A stretch of DNA of 64,000 bases. It comes from Actinomadura barringtoniae. Its GTDB lineage: Bacteria; Actinomycetota; Actinomycetes; Streptosporangiales; Streptosporangiaceae. The stretch covers positions 186,001 through 250,000 of the forward strand of contig NZ_JAGEOJ010000015.1 of the NCBI RefSeq assembly GCF_017573505.1. The letters run 5' to 3'. Below, one piece after another: positions 41,967-50,385 of the stretch. The translations under genes were made by a program, and so were the position numbers. A model generated the notes under the pieces. It saw only the letters and a list, made by a program, of their open reading frames with translations, did not search any database and was not told where the DNA came from. The stretch's first letter is position 1. Each line of letters begins with the position of its first letter.

Positions 41967-43544
41967 ATGAGCGTCAAGGTCAGCGTGGTGGTGCCCGCCT
42001 ACAACGGCGGGATCTACATCGACGCGTGCGTCCGCTCGCTGCTGGACCAGACGATGAACGCCGCGGACTACGAGGTCATCTTCGTGGACGACGGATCGAC
42101 CGACGGAACGGGCCGCAAGCTGGACGAGGCCGCCGTGGGTCACGAGCACGTTCGGGTCGTTCACATCGACAACACCGGTGGCCCCGGCGCTCCGCGCAAC
42201 ATCGGGCTGGAGCTCGCTCAGGGCGAGTACGTGTACTTCCTCGACTGTGACGACTGGCTCGGCCCCGAGGCGCTCGAGCGGATGTACGCGATGGCCGTGC
42301 GGAACGGGTCCGACATCGTGGTGGGACGGCTCGTTGGGCAGGGCGGACGAGGTGTTCCGCGGTTTCTCTTTCGGAAGTCGCAGGATCGGGCGGACATCCT
42401 CAAGCACCACCTGCTGAGCCTGCTGACGCCGCACAAGCTGTTCCGCACCGAGTTCGTGCGGGAGCACGGACTGCGGTTTCCGGAGGGGCCGGTACGGCTG
42501 GAGGATCACCGGTTCTGCGTTCCGGCCTACTTCAAGGCCGAGGTCATCTCGGTGCTCGCCGACTACCCGTGCTGCTACTGGGTGAAGCGGGCCGACGAGG
42601 GCAACTACTCCTCGAACCGGTTCGATCCGGCGCACTACTACGGGGCCGTACGCGAGGTGCTCGACGTCGTGGACGCCCATGTGGAGCCGGGGCCGACGCG
42701 CGACCGGTTCTACCTGCACTGGCTGCGCGGCAAGATGCTGGGCCGGATGGGCGGCCGCGCCTTCCTGTCGTACGAGCCCGAGCATCGCCGGGCGATGTAC
42801 GACGTCGTCCGGGAGCTCACGCTGGACCGGTTCGACCCGGCGGTGGACGCGCTGCTGCCTCGCAACCTCCGGCCGCGCGCCGCGCTGCTCCGCGCGGGCG
42901 CCTTCGAGGACCTGATCAGGCTCGCCGAGGTGGAGAAGGGCCTCACGGTCCGCCCGAACCTGAACACCATGGAGCTGCGGGACGGCACGATCACGTTCGA
43001 TGTCGAGGGTGAGCTGGTCTACCGGAGCGGCGCGCACGTGTCGTTCAGGAAGGAACGGATCGAGGGCGCCGACCGGCTGCTGTGGGATCCGCCGGCGATG
43101 CTGACCACGCCGCTTCCCTCCGAGGCGCTCGACGCGACCGGCGAGCTCGGCAAGAGCAACCTGGAGGTCTTCCTCCGGCACAAGGCCACGGGGTTGGAGG
43201 TCTTCCTGCCGACGAAGGTCGAGCGGGGCGAGGCGACCGACGAGGGCATGATCGTGGCGCTGTCCGGCAGGGCTTCCGCGCGGGCCGAGACCGTGTCGCA
43301 AGGCGAGGCCCTCGCGGCCGGCCGGTGGGACGTGCGCGTACGGCTGAGCGCGTGCGGGTGGGGTGTGGATCGCCGGATCAAGGGGGCGGCGGTGGACGTG
43401 CACGAGGACGGCCGCGTTCTGCTCGTCACCCCTGGAGACGAGGCGGACGCCCGCAAGCCGTCGATGCTTCGGCAGGCCGCCAAGCAGGTGCCGGGGCTTC
43501 GTCGTACGGTCCGCTGGGCGCGCGCCGCGAAGAGCTCAGCCTGA
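41967..43544 (+). CDS. Family 2 glycosyltransferase with C-terminal beta domain
   Basis: A 525-aa protein. The GT-A domain (1-240) has SVVVPAYNGG, VIFVDDGSTDGT, GAPRNIGLELA and the metal site YFLDCDDW. About 240-330 is a helical part, and the rest beta-rich, similar in style to the middle of the GT2-TagF fusion. AGGAGG-type site (CAGGAGGA) before ATG 41967 settles the start. It divergently faces the CDP-alcohol transferase, and probably builds the same surface polymer. Confidence 0.88.
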   Translation: MSVKVSVVVPAYNGGIYIDACVRSLLDQTMNAADYEVIFVDDGSTDGTGRKLDEAAVGHEHVRVVHIDNTGGPGAPRNIGLELAQGEYVYFLDCDDWLGPEALERMYAMAVRNGSDIVVGRLVGQGGRGVPRFLFRKSQDRADILKHHLLSLLTPHKLFRTEFVREHGLRFPEGPVRLEDHRFCVPAYFKAEVISVLADYPCCYWVKRADEGNYSSNRFDPAHYYGAVREVLDVVDAHVEPGPTRDRFYLHWLRGKMLGRMGGRAFLSYEPEHRRAMYDVVRELTLDRFDPAVDALLPRNLRPRAALLRAGAFEDLIRLAEVEKGLTVRPNLNTMELRDGTITFDVEGELVYRSGAHVSFRKERIEGADRLLWDPPAMLTTPLPSEALDATGELGKSNLEVFLRHKATGLEVFLPTKVERGEATDEGMIVALSGRASARAETVSQGEALAAGRWDVRVRLSACGWGVDRRIKGAAVDVHEDGRVLLVTPGDEADARKPSMLRQAAKQVPGLRRTVRWARAAKSSA

Positions 43545-43563
43545 GGCGAAGAGCTCAGCCTGA
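43527..43563. repeat. 18-bp direct repeat across the GT2 stop codon
   Basis: GCGAAGAGCTCAGCCTGA occurs at 43527-43544 and 43546-43563. The first copy ends with the GT2 stop; the second supplies the stop region of the convergent GT4 gene (stop at 43555-43557). Confidence 0.9.
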
Positions 43564-44697
43564 CGCTTCGGTCTTGGCGGTGAGCAGCGAGGTGAAGAGG
43601 GTCTCCCAGCGGAGGCGGATCGCGTCGGAGCCGTAGGCGGTGGCCGTCGTACGGGCGGCCGCCCCCAGCTGGCGGCGGAGGGGTTCGTCCTCGATGAGGC
43701 GGCAGACGGCGGCGGCCAGCTCGGCGGTGTCCTCGGGCGGGACCAGGAGGCCGCTCGCCTCGTCGACGATGATCTCGCTCGGGCCCGTCGGGCAGTCGAA
43801 CGTCGCGACGGGGAGGCCGCAGTTGAGTGCTTCCAGGAGCGTCATGGGGAAGCCTTCGAAGCGGGAGCTCAGGGCGTAGATGGAGGCCTTGGCCAGTTCC
43901 TCGTCGAGCTCTTTCGTACGGCCCATCAGGAAGACGTGGTTGTAGAGGTGATGGGCGTGGATGAGCTTGCGGAGCTTGGGCTCGGCCTTGCCTGAGCCGT
44001 AGATGTGCAGACGCCAGTCGGGGTGGCGGTCGACGACCTTCGCGAAGGCCAGGATGAGCAGGTCGAAGCCCTTCTGGCGGGTCAGGCGACCGGCCGCTGC
44101 GACGACCTTGCCGGTGTGGTCGGTCTGCGGGACGTCGAGGGTGTGCAGCGGGTTGGGGATCTGCTCGACGCGCACGCCGCCGTCGTCGCCCAACGCCTGG
44201 CGGTATTCGTACTGGTCCTTGCGGGTGAGGGACACGACGGCGTCCAGCCGGGGGTAGTCGCGGAGGATGGCCGCGCGGACCGCGGGCTTGTAGCGGCCCA
44301 GGTGCATGTGGTCCTGCGCGACGCGGACGATGTGGGCGGGCGTGTAGCGGGCGGACAGGAGGTTGAGGCCCGGACGGGTGGTGACCAGGATCTCGGTCTC
44401 CACGGTCCGCAGGTAATTGATGACCCCTCGTTCGACGGCGCTCGTGAACGTGTCCTTGGCGGCTTCGCCGTACGGGATCTCGATGCCGGGGGCGGCGGGC
44501 GCAGGGGTGCGCTGGTCGGTGAGCGTGGTGAGGCGGACGCGCGGGTCGACGAAGAAGTTGGGTGCGGCGGCACGGCGGGTGGCGCTGACGAGCTCGACCT
44601 GGTGTCCCGCCTCGGCCATCGCGTTGGCCTGGTTGATGACGGTGCGGATCGTGCCGCCCATCCCGTACGCGTGGAGGAGAACGTAGGTGATCTTCAT
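43555..44697 (-). CDS. Family 4 glycosyltransferase
   Basis: A 380-aa GT-B enzyme: TYVLLHAYGMGGTIRTVINQA at the N terminus, AAGRLTRQKGFDLLILAFA at the start of the donor domain, and SRFEGFPMTLLEALNCGLPV as the EX7E nucleotide-sugar motif. It is a retaining transferase acting on the cytoplasmic face. Its ATG 44697 overlaps the stop of the small upstream gene. With neighbouring GT2 genes it belongs to wall-polymer assembly. Confidence 0.9.
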   Translation of the reverse strand: MKITYVLLHAYGMGGTIRTVINQANAMAEAGHQVELVSATRRAAAPNFFVDPRVRLTTLTDQRTPAPAAPGIEIPYGEAAKDTFTSAVERGVINYLRTVETEILVTTRPGLNLLSARYTPAHIVRVAQDHMHLGRYKPAVRAAILRDYPRLDAVVSLTRKDQYEYRQALGDDGGVRVEQIPNPLHTLDVPQTDHTGKVVAAAGRLTRQKGFDLLILAFAKVVDRHPDWRLHIYGSGKAEPKLRKLIHAHHLYNHVFLMGRTKELDEELAKASIYALSSRFEGFPMTLLEALNCGLPVATFDCPTGPSEIIVDEASGLLVPPEDTAELAAAVCRLIEDEPLRRQLGAAARTTATAYGSDAIRLRWETLFTSLLTAKTEASG

Positions 44698-45179
44698 CGG
44701 GTGCGCCGGCTCTCCAGGACGAGGTGGTCGTCGCCGGTGTAGCGCGGCCTGACCTTGCACGGCCACTGACCCGCGACGCGCTGCCAGGGGAAGGTGATGG
44801 CGTTCGCCTTCAACGGGACGCCGCAGTGCCGTCCCAGCCGGAGCCCGATCGATCCGGAGACCAGGTGGGCGTCCCATTCGGCTGAGAGCACCGGGAGCGG
44901 CAGGGTCAGGTCGGTGATGGGGATCTCCGCCTCGAAACGTTCGCCCACCGCGACCTCGTATGGGCTGGGCGGAAGGCTGAGGCTCATCCGCATCCGCTGA
45001 ACGGGGTGGAGCACCCGCAGCCAGCCCGAGAGGAGCGGCACGGGCTCGCGCGGAGTGAGACGCAACCACCAGGAGCGGTCGCGCAGGGATTCGGGCAGCG
45101 TGCCCACGAACCGGATCTGGCCGTCGCGGGCCCAGACCTCGTCGAGCTCGGCGTGCAACCCTGCGGCCGCTGTTTCCAT
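44694..45179 (-). CDS. Unknown 161-aa protein coupled to GT4
   Basis: A 161-aa soluble, beta-rich protein without signal peptide. Segments such as DGQIRFVGTLP, RSWWLRLTPREP and LRLGRHCGVPLKA resemble the beta modules in the two large GT2-containing proteins of this locus, so it may be a stand-alone copy of that accessory domain. It overlaps the GT4 start by 4 bases. Function not known. Confidence 0.6.
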   Translation of the reverse strand: METAAAGLHAELDEVWARDGQIRFVGTLPESLRDRSWWLRLTPREPVPLLSGWLRVLHPVQRMRMSLSLPPSPYEVAVGERFEAEIPITDLTLPLPVLSAEWDAHLVSGSIGLRLGRHCGVPLKANAITFPWQRVAGQWPCKVRPRYTGDDHLVLESRRTR

Positions 45180-45221
45180 CCCACGAGTGAAACGCAGGCC
45201 GCTGGGAGGCGGGGTGCTTTT

Positions 45222-45253
45222 GGGCAGGGCTTTGGCTCAGGGCAGGGCTTTGG
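45222..45253. repeat. 14-bp direct repeat across the oxyR stop codon
   Basis: GGGCAGGGCTTTGG occurs at 45222-45235 and 45240-45253, with the oxyR stop (45237-45239) between. The inner copy encodes the last residues of OxyR. Confidence 0.85.
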
Positions 45254-46187
45254 GCGCGGCGGCCTTGATGCTGCGAGCCAGCGCCTCGAAGTCCTCGGCT
45301 CGCGGCGAGGTGGTGCGGTAGGCGAGGCCTATGCGGCGGTACGGGGCGGGCGCGGTGAAGCGGCGGGTGGCGATGGAGGAGGCGCGGCGGGTCTCGACGG
45401 CCAGGGCGGTCTCGGGAACGAGGGTGACGCCGAGGCCGCCGGAGACGAGCTGGACCAGCGTGGACAGGCTGGTGGCGTACGTCGCGGCGGCGGCCCGGGC
45501 ACCGACCTGGCGGCAGACGTCGAGGGCCTGGTCGCGCAGGCAGTGGCCCTCGTTCAGGAGGATCACCTCCTGGTCGTTGAGCACGTCGCGCGGCACCGGA
45601 TCGCCGCCGTCGCCGTCGCCGCCCAGGCCGGACGACTCGGGGGCGACGAGGACGAACTCCTCGTCGTACAGCGGGACCTCGGTGATGCCCTGGGCCGGGG
45701 CGGGGAGGGCCAGGACGATGACGTCGAGCCGGCCGGCGAGGAGCTCGGCGGTGATGGCCTCGGTCTGCTCCTCGTGGACGGAGAGTTCGAGCTCGGGGAA
45801 CTCGGCCGACAGCTCGGGGAGGATCACCGGCAGCAGGTAGGGGGCGACGGTCGGGATGACGCCGACGCGGACCGGGCCGGTGAGCGGGCCCCGGGTCGCG
45901 TTGACCTCCTCGACGAGGCGGTCGAGCTCGGCGAGGACGAGTTCGGCGCGGCGGGCGACGCGTTCACCGGCGGGGGTGAGCAGGACCTTGCGGGTGGTCC
46001 GCTCGACGAGCTGGGTGCCGAGGGTCTCCTCGAGGGCGGCGACGGCGCCGGACAGGGCGGGCTGGCTCATGCGCAGCGCGGCGGCGGCGTCCCGGAAATG
46101 CAGGTGTTCGGCGAGCGCCAGGAATGCGCGCAGCTGCGCGACCGTGGGCCTGCTGATGACGTTCCCCTTTCGCGTGATCAACCCCAC
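45237..46187 (-). CDS. oxyR: OxyR, LysR-type peroxide sensor
   Basis: About 316 aa if GTG 46187 is the start; TTG 46181 is an alternative, and the family-like sequence begins at RPTVAQLRAFLALAEH. The N-terminal winged HTH is clear (AAAALRMSQPALSGAVAALE). In the sensing domain, NEGHCLRDQALDVC places Cys216 and Cys225 nine residues apart, as C199/C208 in E. coli OxyR, so it should form the peroxide-induced disulfide. It is divergent from ahpC-ahpD, its expected target. Confidence 0.92.
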   Translation of the reverse strand: MGLITRKGNVISRPTVAQLRAFLALAEHLHFRDAAAALRMSQPALSGAVAALEETLGTQLVERTTRKVLLTPAGERVARRAELVLAELDRLVEEVNATRGPLTGPVRVGVIPTVAPYLLPVILPELSAEFPELELSVHEEQTEAITAELLAGRLDVIVLALPAPAQGITEVPLYDEEFVLVAPESSGLGGDGDGGDPVPRDVLNDQEVILLNEGHCLRDQALDVCRQVGARAAAATYATSLSTLVQLVSGGLGVTLVPETALAVETRRASSIATRRFTAPAPYRRIGLAYRTTSPRAEDFEALARSIKAAAPKALP

Positions 46188-46204
46188 AAAGAAAGCGTTT
46201 GATC

Positions 46205-46238
46205 GAAATATCCTATCGCCTTCGAGTGGTAGATCGAT
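46205..46238. promoter_or_regulatory. Candidate OxyR binding site between oxyR and ahpC
   Basis: The AT-rich part of the 194-base divergent gap contains CTATC (46213-46217) and GGTAG (46228-46232) as an interrupted dyad inside ATCGAAATATC and AGATCGATTT flanks. LysR-type sites usually combine such dyads over 35-50 bp. Position close to oxyR suggests autoregulation plus ahpC activation. Confidence 0.4.
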
Positions 46239-46381
46239 TTCTCTTCTCACTCGAATTCCGGCACGCTGAGTGACACCGGACGGGCCTGTCGGGCCCACCC
46301 TTTCACTCCTGTGATCCAGGCCTCTTTTGTCCTGTGATCTGGGCCTCAATTCACAAGAAATCGCAGAAACAAGGAGCATGC

Positions 46382-46936
46382 GTGCTTACTGTCGGTGACC
46401 AGTTCCCGGAGTACGAACTGACCGCCTGCGTCTCGCTCGACGCCGACACCGCGTTCGAGACGATCAACCACAAGACCTACGAGGGCCAGTGGCGCGTCGT
46501 CTTTTTCTGGCCCAAGGACTTCACCTTCGTCTGTCCGACCGAGATCGCCGAGTTCGGGCGGCTGAACGAGGAGTTCGCCGACCGTGACGCGCAGGTGCTG
46601 GGCGCCTCCACCGACAACGAGTTCGTCCACTTCGCCTGGCGCAAGGACCACCCGGACCTGCGCGAGCTGCCGTTCCCGATGCTGTCGGACCTGCGCCGCG
46701 AGCTCACCGAGGCGCTCGGCATCCTCACCGAGGACGGCGTCGCCCAGCGCGCCACGTTCATCGTCGACCCGAACAACGAGATCCAGTTCTCGATGGTGAC
46801 GGCGGGCTCGGTCGGCCGGAACGTCAAGGAGGTGCTGCGGGTCCTGGACGCGCTGCAGTCCGACGAGCTGTGCCCGTGCAACTGGAACAAGGGCGAGGCC
46901 ACCCTGGACGCCCAGAAGCTCATGGCGGGCGCGTGA
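46382..46936 (+). CDS. ahpC: Alkyl hydroperoxide reductase AhpC (peroxiredoxin)
   Basis: A 184-aa 2-Cys peroxiredoxin. The peroxidatic Cys51 is in FTFVCPTE, and the C-terminal ELCPCNW gives Cys164 and Cys166, as in mycobacterial-type AhpC. AAGGAG precedes GTG 46382, which fits the family start MLTVGDQFPEY. It reduces peroxides and is recycled by AhpD, encoded next with a 4-base overlap. Confidence 0.95.
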   Translation: MLTVGDQFPEYELTACVSLDADTAFETINHKTYEGQWRVVFFWPKDFTFVCPTEIAEFGRLNEEFADRDAQVLGASTDNEFVHFAWRKDHPDLRELPFPMLSDLRRELTEALGILTEDGVAQRATFIVDPNNEIQFSMVTAGSVGRNVKEVLRVLDALQSDELCPCNWNKGEATLDAQKLMAGA

Positions 46937-47475
46937 GCGTCGACGCGCTGAAGAGCGCCCTCCCCGACTACGCCAAGGACACCAAGCTGAACCTCGGCTC
47001 GGTGACCACCACGTCGCAGCTCACCGAGCAGCAGCTGTGGGGCACGGTGCTCGCCACCGCACTGGCCAGCAAGAACGCGCAGGTCATCCGCGAGCTGGCG
47101 GAGGAGGCCGCGGACAACCTGTCCGCCGAGGCGTTCACCGCCGCCAAGGCCGCCGCGTCGATCATGGCCATGAACAACGTGTACTACCGGGCCACCCACC
47201 TGATCGGCGACGAGACCTACGCGACGCTCCCGGCCAGGCTGCGGATGAGCGTCATCGGCAGGCCCGGCGTCGACAAGATCGACTTCGAGCTGTGGTGCCT
47301 GGCCGTCTCGGCGATCAACGGCTGCGGCCGCTGCCTGGAGTCGCACGAGAAGGTGCTGCGCGACGGCGGCATGTCGCGCGAGCTGGTCCAGGAGGCCCTG
47401 CGCATCGCCGCGGTCGTCCACGCCGCCGCCGCGACGCTGGAGGCCGAGGCCGTCCTGGCCCCAGCCACCGTCTGA
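46933..47475 (+). CDS. ahpD: Alkyl hydroperoxide reductase AhpD
   Basis: A 180-aa carboxymuconolactone-decarboxylase-fold thiol reductase. The active site is CGRC (Cys131, Cys134) followed by LESH with His138, the proton relay. It passes electrons from a lipoyl protein to AhpC. GTG 46933 overlaps the ahpC stop. Confidence 0.95.
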   Translation: MSVDALKSALPDYAKDTKLNLGSVTTTSQLTEQQLWGTVLATALASKNAQVIRELAEEAADNLSAEAFTAAKAAASIMAMNNVYYRATHLIGDETYATLPARLRMSVIGRPGVDKIDFELWCLAVSAINGCGRCLESHEKVLRDGGMSRELVQEALRIAAVVHAAAATLEAEAVLAPATV

Positions 47476-47490
47476 CGCGGAACGAACAAC

Positions 47491-47529
47491 GTCGAAGGCC
47501 CGGAGGGGACGTCCCTCCGGGCCTTCGAC
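47491..47529. terminator. Terminator between ahpD and guaA
   Basis: A long stem starting GTCGAAGGCCCGGAGGG (17-18 bp, arms 47491-47509 and 47512-47529) with a tiny loop, followed by ATTT, serves both convergent genes (stops at 47475 and 47548). Confidence 0.88.
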
Positions 47530-47547
47530 ATTTCGCTCAGCGAGCGG

Positions 47548-49116
47548 CTACTCCCACTCGATGGTGCCCGGGGGCTTGCTGGTGATGTCGACGGTGACGC
47601 GGTTGACCTCGCGGACCTCGTTGGTGATGCGAGTGGAGATCTTCTGGAGGACGTCGTACGGGAGGCGTGCCCAGTCGGCGGTCATCGCGTCCTCGCTGGT
47701 GACCGGGCGGAGCACGACCGGGTGACCGTACGTGCGGCCGTCGCCCTGGACACCGACCGAACGGACGTCGGCGAGCAGCACCACCGGGAACTGCCAGATC
47801 TCGCGGTCGAGCCCGGCGCGGGTGAGCTCCTCGCGGGCGATCGCGTCGGCGTCGCGCAGGATGTCGAGCCGTTCACGCGAGACGGCGCCGATGATGCGGA
47901 TGCCGAGCCCGGGTCCGGGGAACGGCTGGCGCCACACGATCTCGGCGGGCAGGCCGAGCTGCTCGCCGAGTGCCCGCACCTCGTCCTTGAACAGCGTGCG
48001 GAGCGGCTCGACCAGCTTGAACTGCAGGTCGTCGGGCAGGCCGCCGACGTTGTGGTGCGACTTGATGTTGGCCGCGCCCGTACCGCCGCCCGACTCGACG
48101 ACGTCCGGGTAGAGCGTGCCCTGAACGAGGAACTCGACGGGCTCGGCGGCGGCCTCGCCCACGATCTCGCGGGCGGCCTCCTCGAAGACCCGGATGAACT
48201 CGCGGCCGATGATCTTCCGTTTCTCCTCGGGGTCGGTGACCCCGTCGAGGGCGGCGAGGAAGCGCTCCTGGGCGTCCACTACATGGAGGTTGACGCCGGT
48301 GGCGGCGACGAAGTCCTTCTCGACCTGCTCGGCCTCGCCCTTGCGCAGCAGCCCGTGGTCGACGAAGACGCACGTCAGCTGGTCGCCGATGGCCCGCTGA
48401 ACGAGCGCGGCGGCGACGGCGGAGTCCACACCGCCCGACAGCCCGCAGATCGCGCGCTTGCCGCCGACCTGCGACCGGACCGCCTCGATCGACTCCTCGG
48501 CGATGTTGACCATCGTCCAGTTGGGACGGCAGCCCGCGCCCTCGTACAGGAAGCGGCGCAGCAGCTCCATGCCATGCTCGGTGTGCAGCACCTCGGGATG
48601 GAACTGCACGCCGTAGAAGCCGCGCTCGCGGTCCTCCATCCCGGCGACCGGCGTCACGTCCGTACGCGCGGTCAGGGTGAAGCCGTCGGGCGCGCGGCTC
48701 ACGTAGTCGCGGTGCGACATCCACACCGACTGGTGCTGCGGCAGCCCGGCGAACATCATCCCGGGCTCGGCGACGGCGATGGTCGCGGCGCCGTACTCGG
48801 CGATCTCGGAGTTCTCCACGGTGCCGCCGAGCGCCTGCGCCATCACCTGGTGGCCGTAGCAGATGCCGAACGTGGGGACGCCGAGGTCGAAGAGCCCCTC
48901 GGGGGCCACCGGCGCGCCCTCCGCGTAGACCGACGCCGGGCCGCCCGACAGGATGATCGCCTTCGGCTTCTTGGCGGCCATCTCGGCCGCCGGCATGGTC
49001 GACGGAACGATCTCACTGAACACGTGACACTCGCGCACCCGACGGGCGATCAGCTGCGCGTACTGCGCGCCGAAGTCGACGACGAGAACGGTGTCAAAGG
49101 ATTGGTCGACGGACAC
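47548..49116 (-). CDS. guaA: GMP synthase (glutamine-hydrolysing)
   Basis: A 522-aa two-domain enzyme converting XMP to GMP. The glutaminase domain (1-195) has nucleophile Cys86 in TFGICYGHQ and FHPEV; the ATP-pyrophosphatase domain has the P-loop SGGVDSAVAA near 228; the C-terminal dimerisation domain ends KPPGTIEWE. Length and motifs are typical; a housekeeping gene. Confidence 0.97.
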   Translation of the reverse strand: MSVDQSFDTVLVVDFGAQYAQLIARRVRECHVFSEIVPSTMPAAEMAAKKPKAIILSGGPASVYAEGAPVAPEGLFDLGVPTFGICYGHQVMAQALGGTVENSEIAEYGAATIAVAEPGMMFAGLPQHQSVWMSHRDYVSRAPDGFTLTARTDVTPVAGMEDRERGFYGVQFHPEVLHTEHGMELLRRFLYEGAGCRPNWTMVNIAEESIEAVRSQVGGKRAICGLSGGVDSAVAAALVQRAIGDQLTCVFVDHGLLRKGEAEQVEKDFVAATGVNLHVVDAQERFLAALDGVTDPEEKRKIIGREFIRVFEEAAREIVGEAAAEPVEFLVQGTLYPDVVESGGGTGAANIKSHHNVGGLPDDLQFKLVEPLRTLFKDEVRALGEQLGLPAEIVWRQPFPGPGLGIRIIGAVSRERLDILRDADAIAREELTRAGLDREIWQFPVVLLADVRSVGVQGDGRTYGHPVVLRPVTSEDAMTADWARLPYDVLQKISTRITNEVREVNRVTVDITSKPPGTIEWE

Positions 49117-49340
49117 CCACAGCGCCTTTCACGGAATCGGCGGAGAGTCTCCAGTCTAGAGGCCCCTGCCTGGGCGAACGCGCACCCCCCGGACCGGGCC
49201 GTGACCCTCCGGGTCTGTCCGGTAACGACCTGCTTCCGATTGACCGGACCTCACCCGCCACACGACCCCGTTCTGATACCAATTGGTCACGCTGTGCATC
49301 GGCTCCGTCTCCGTCCGCCCCCGACACCCCGAGGATCGAC

Positions 49341-50351
49341 GTGAAGCTGCTCGTCGTCGCCGCCGCCCTGATCGCCGCGTCCGTGCCCGCCGTTCCGATC
49401 ACCATGACGAAGGCCACAGCCGAGCCCGAGGGCGGATGCGCACGGCCCGACACTCGCGCCACCGCCACCGCCACCGCCACCGCTCGCGGCGTCACGCGCG
49501 CAGGCGCGGACGCTCACGCCGGCGCCGACGCGCGCGTTCGGCAGCCTGGAACGGGCGTACGGGAGCGCAACGAGCTCACGCCCTCCCAGGTCTCGGCGGT
49601 CGAGGCGCAGCTCAACGGGCTGCTGTCCGGGCTGACCGCCACTGACGAGTACGGCCGGACGACGACGCTGCGCGACCGCAGCCAGGGTCAGGTGACCGTT
49701 CCGGTGTACTTCCATGTCCTGCACGACGGCAGCAACGGCAACGTCCCGTCCGGCACGATCGAGCGCCAGATCAACGTCCTGAACGCCTCGTACGGCGGCG
49801 GCAACGGTGGCGCCGACACCCACTTCCGCTTCGTGCTGCGCGGCGTCACCCGCTCGAACAACCCGGGCTGGTACTCCAACCCCGAGCAGTACGAGAGCAC
49901 GTTCAAGGCCCGCCTGCACAAGGGCAAGGCCGGCACGCTCAACCTCTACAGCGCCGACACCGGCGACGAACTGCTCGGCTGGTCCACGTTCCCCTGGAAG
50001 TACAAGGGCGACCCGAAGATGGACGGCGTGGTGGTCCACGTCGGCAGCATGCCCGGCGGGTCGATCGACCACTTCAACCAGGGGTTCAGCGCGACCCACG
50101 AGACCGGCCACTGGCTCGGGCTCTACCACACGTTCCAGGACGGCTGTTCGAGCCCCGGCGACCGCGTCTCCGACACCCCGGCCGAGCGCGACCCCACCAA
50201 CGGCTGCCCGCTGAGCAAGGACACCTGCGACGCCCCCGGCGAGGACCCGGTCCACAACTACATGGACTACGGCTGGGACACGTGCATGAACCAGTTCACC
50301 CGCGGCCAGGGCGACCGCATGCGCAAGGTCTGGTCCGCCTACCGCGCCTGA
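49341..50351 (+). CDS. Secreted zinc metalloprotease, pappalysin (M43)-like
   Basis: A 336-aa protein with an N-terminal signal peptide (MKLLVVAAALIAASVPAV). An Ala/Thr/Arg-rich pro-region (residues about 35-75) is partly built from GCCACC hexamer repeats. The catalytic site HETGHWLGLYH (His253, Glu254, His257, His263) is the extended metzincin zinc motif, and NYMDYG supplies the Met-turn. Six Cys in the C-terminal third suggest disulfides. It should be an extracellular protease with a propeptide. GTG start. The 224-base gap before it holds the guaA promoter and a CCAATTGG palindrome. Confidence 0.9.
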   Translation: MKLLVVAAALIAASVPAVPITMTKATAEPEGGCARPDTRATATATATARGVTRAGADAHAGADARVRQPGTGVRERNELTPSQVSAVEAQLNGLLSGLTATDEYGRTTTLRDRSQGQVTVPVYFHVLHDGSNGNVPSGTIERQINVLNASYGGGNGGADTHFRFVLRGVTRSNNPGWYSNPEQYESTFKARLHKGKAGTLNLYSADTGDELLGWSTFPWKYKGDPKMDGVVVHVGSMPGGSIDHFNQGFSATHETGHWLGLYHTFQDGCSSPGDRVSDTPAERDPTNGCPLSKDTCDAPGEDPVHNYMDYGWDTCMNQFTRGQGDRMRKVWSAYRA

Positions 50352-50385
50352 CCGAACGCCTCAGCGGCCGCCCTGACCACAAGCC

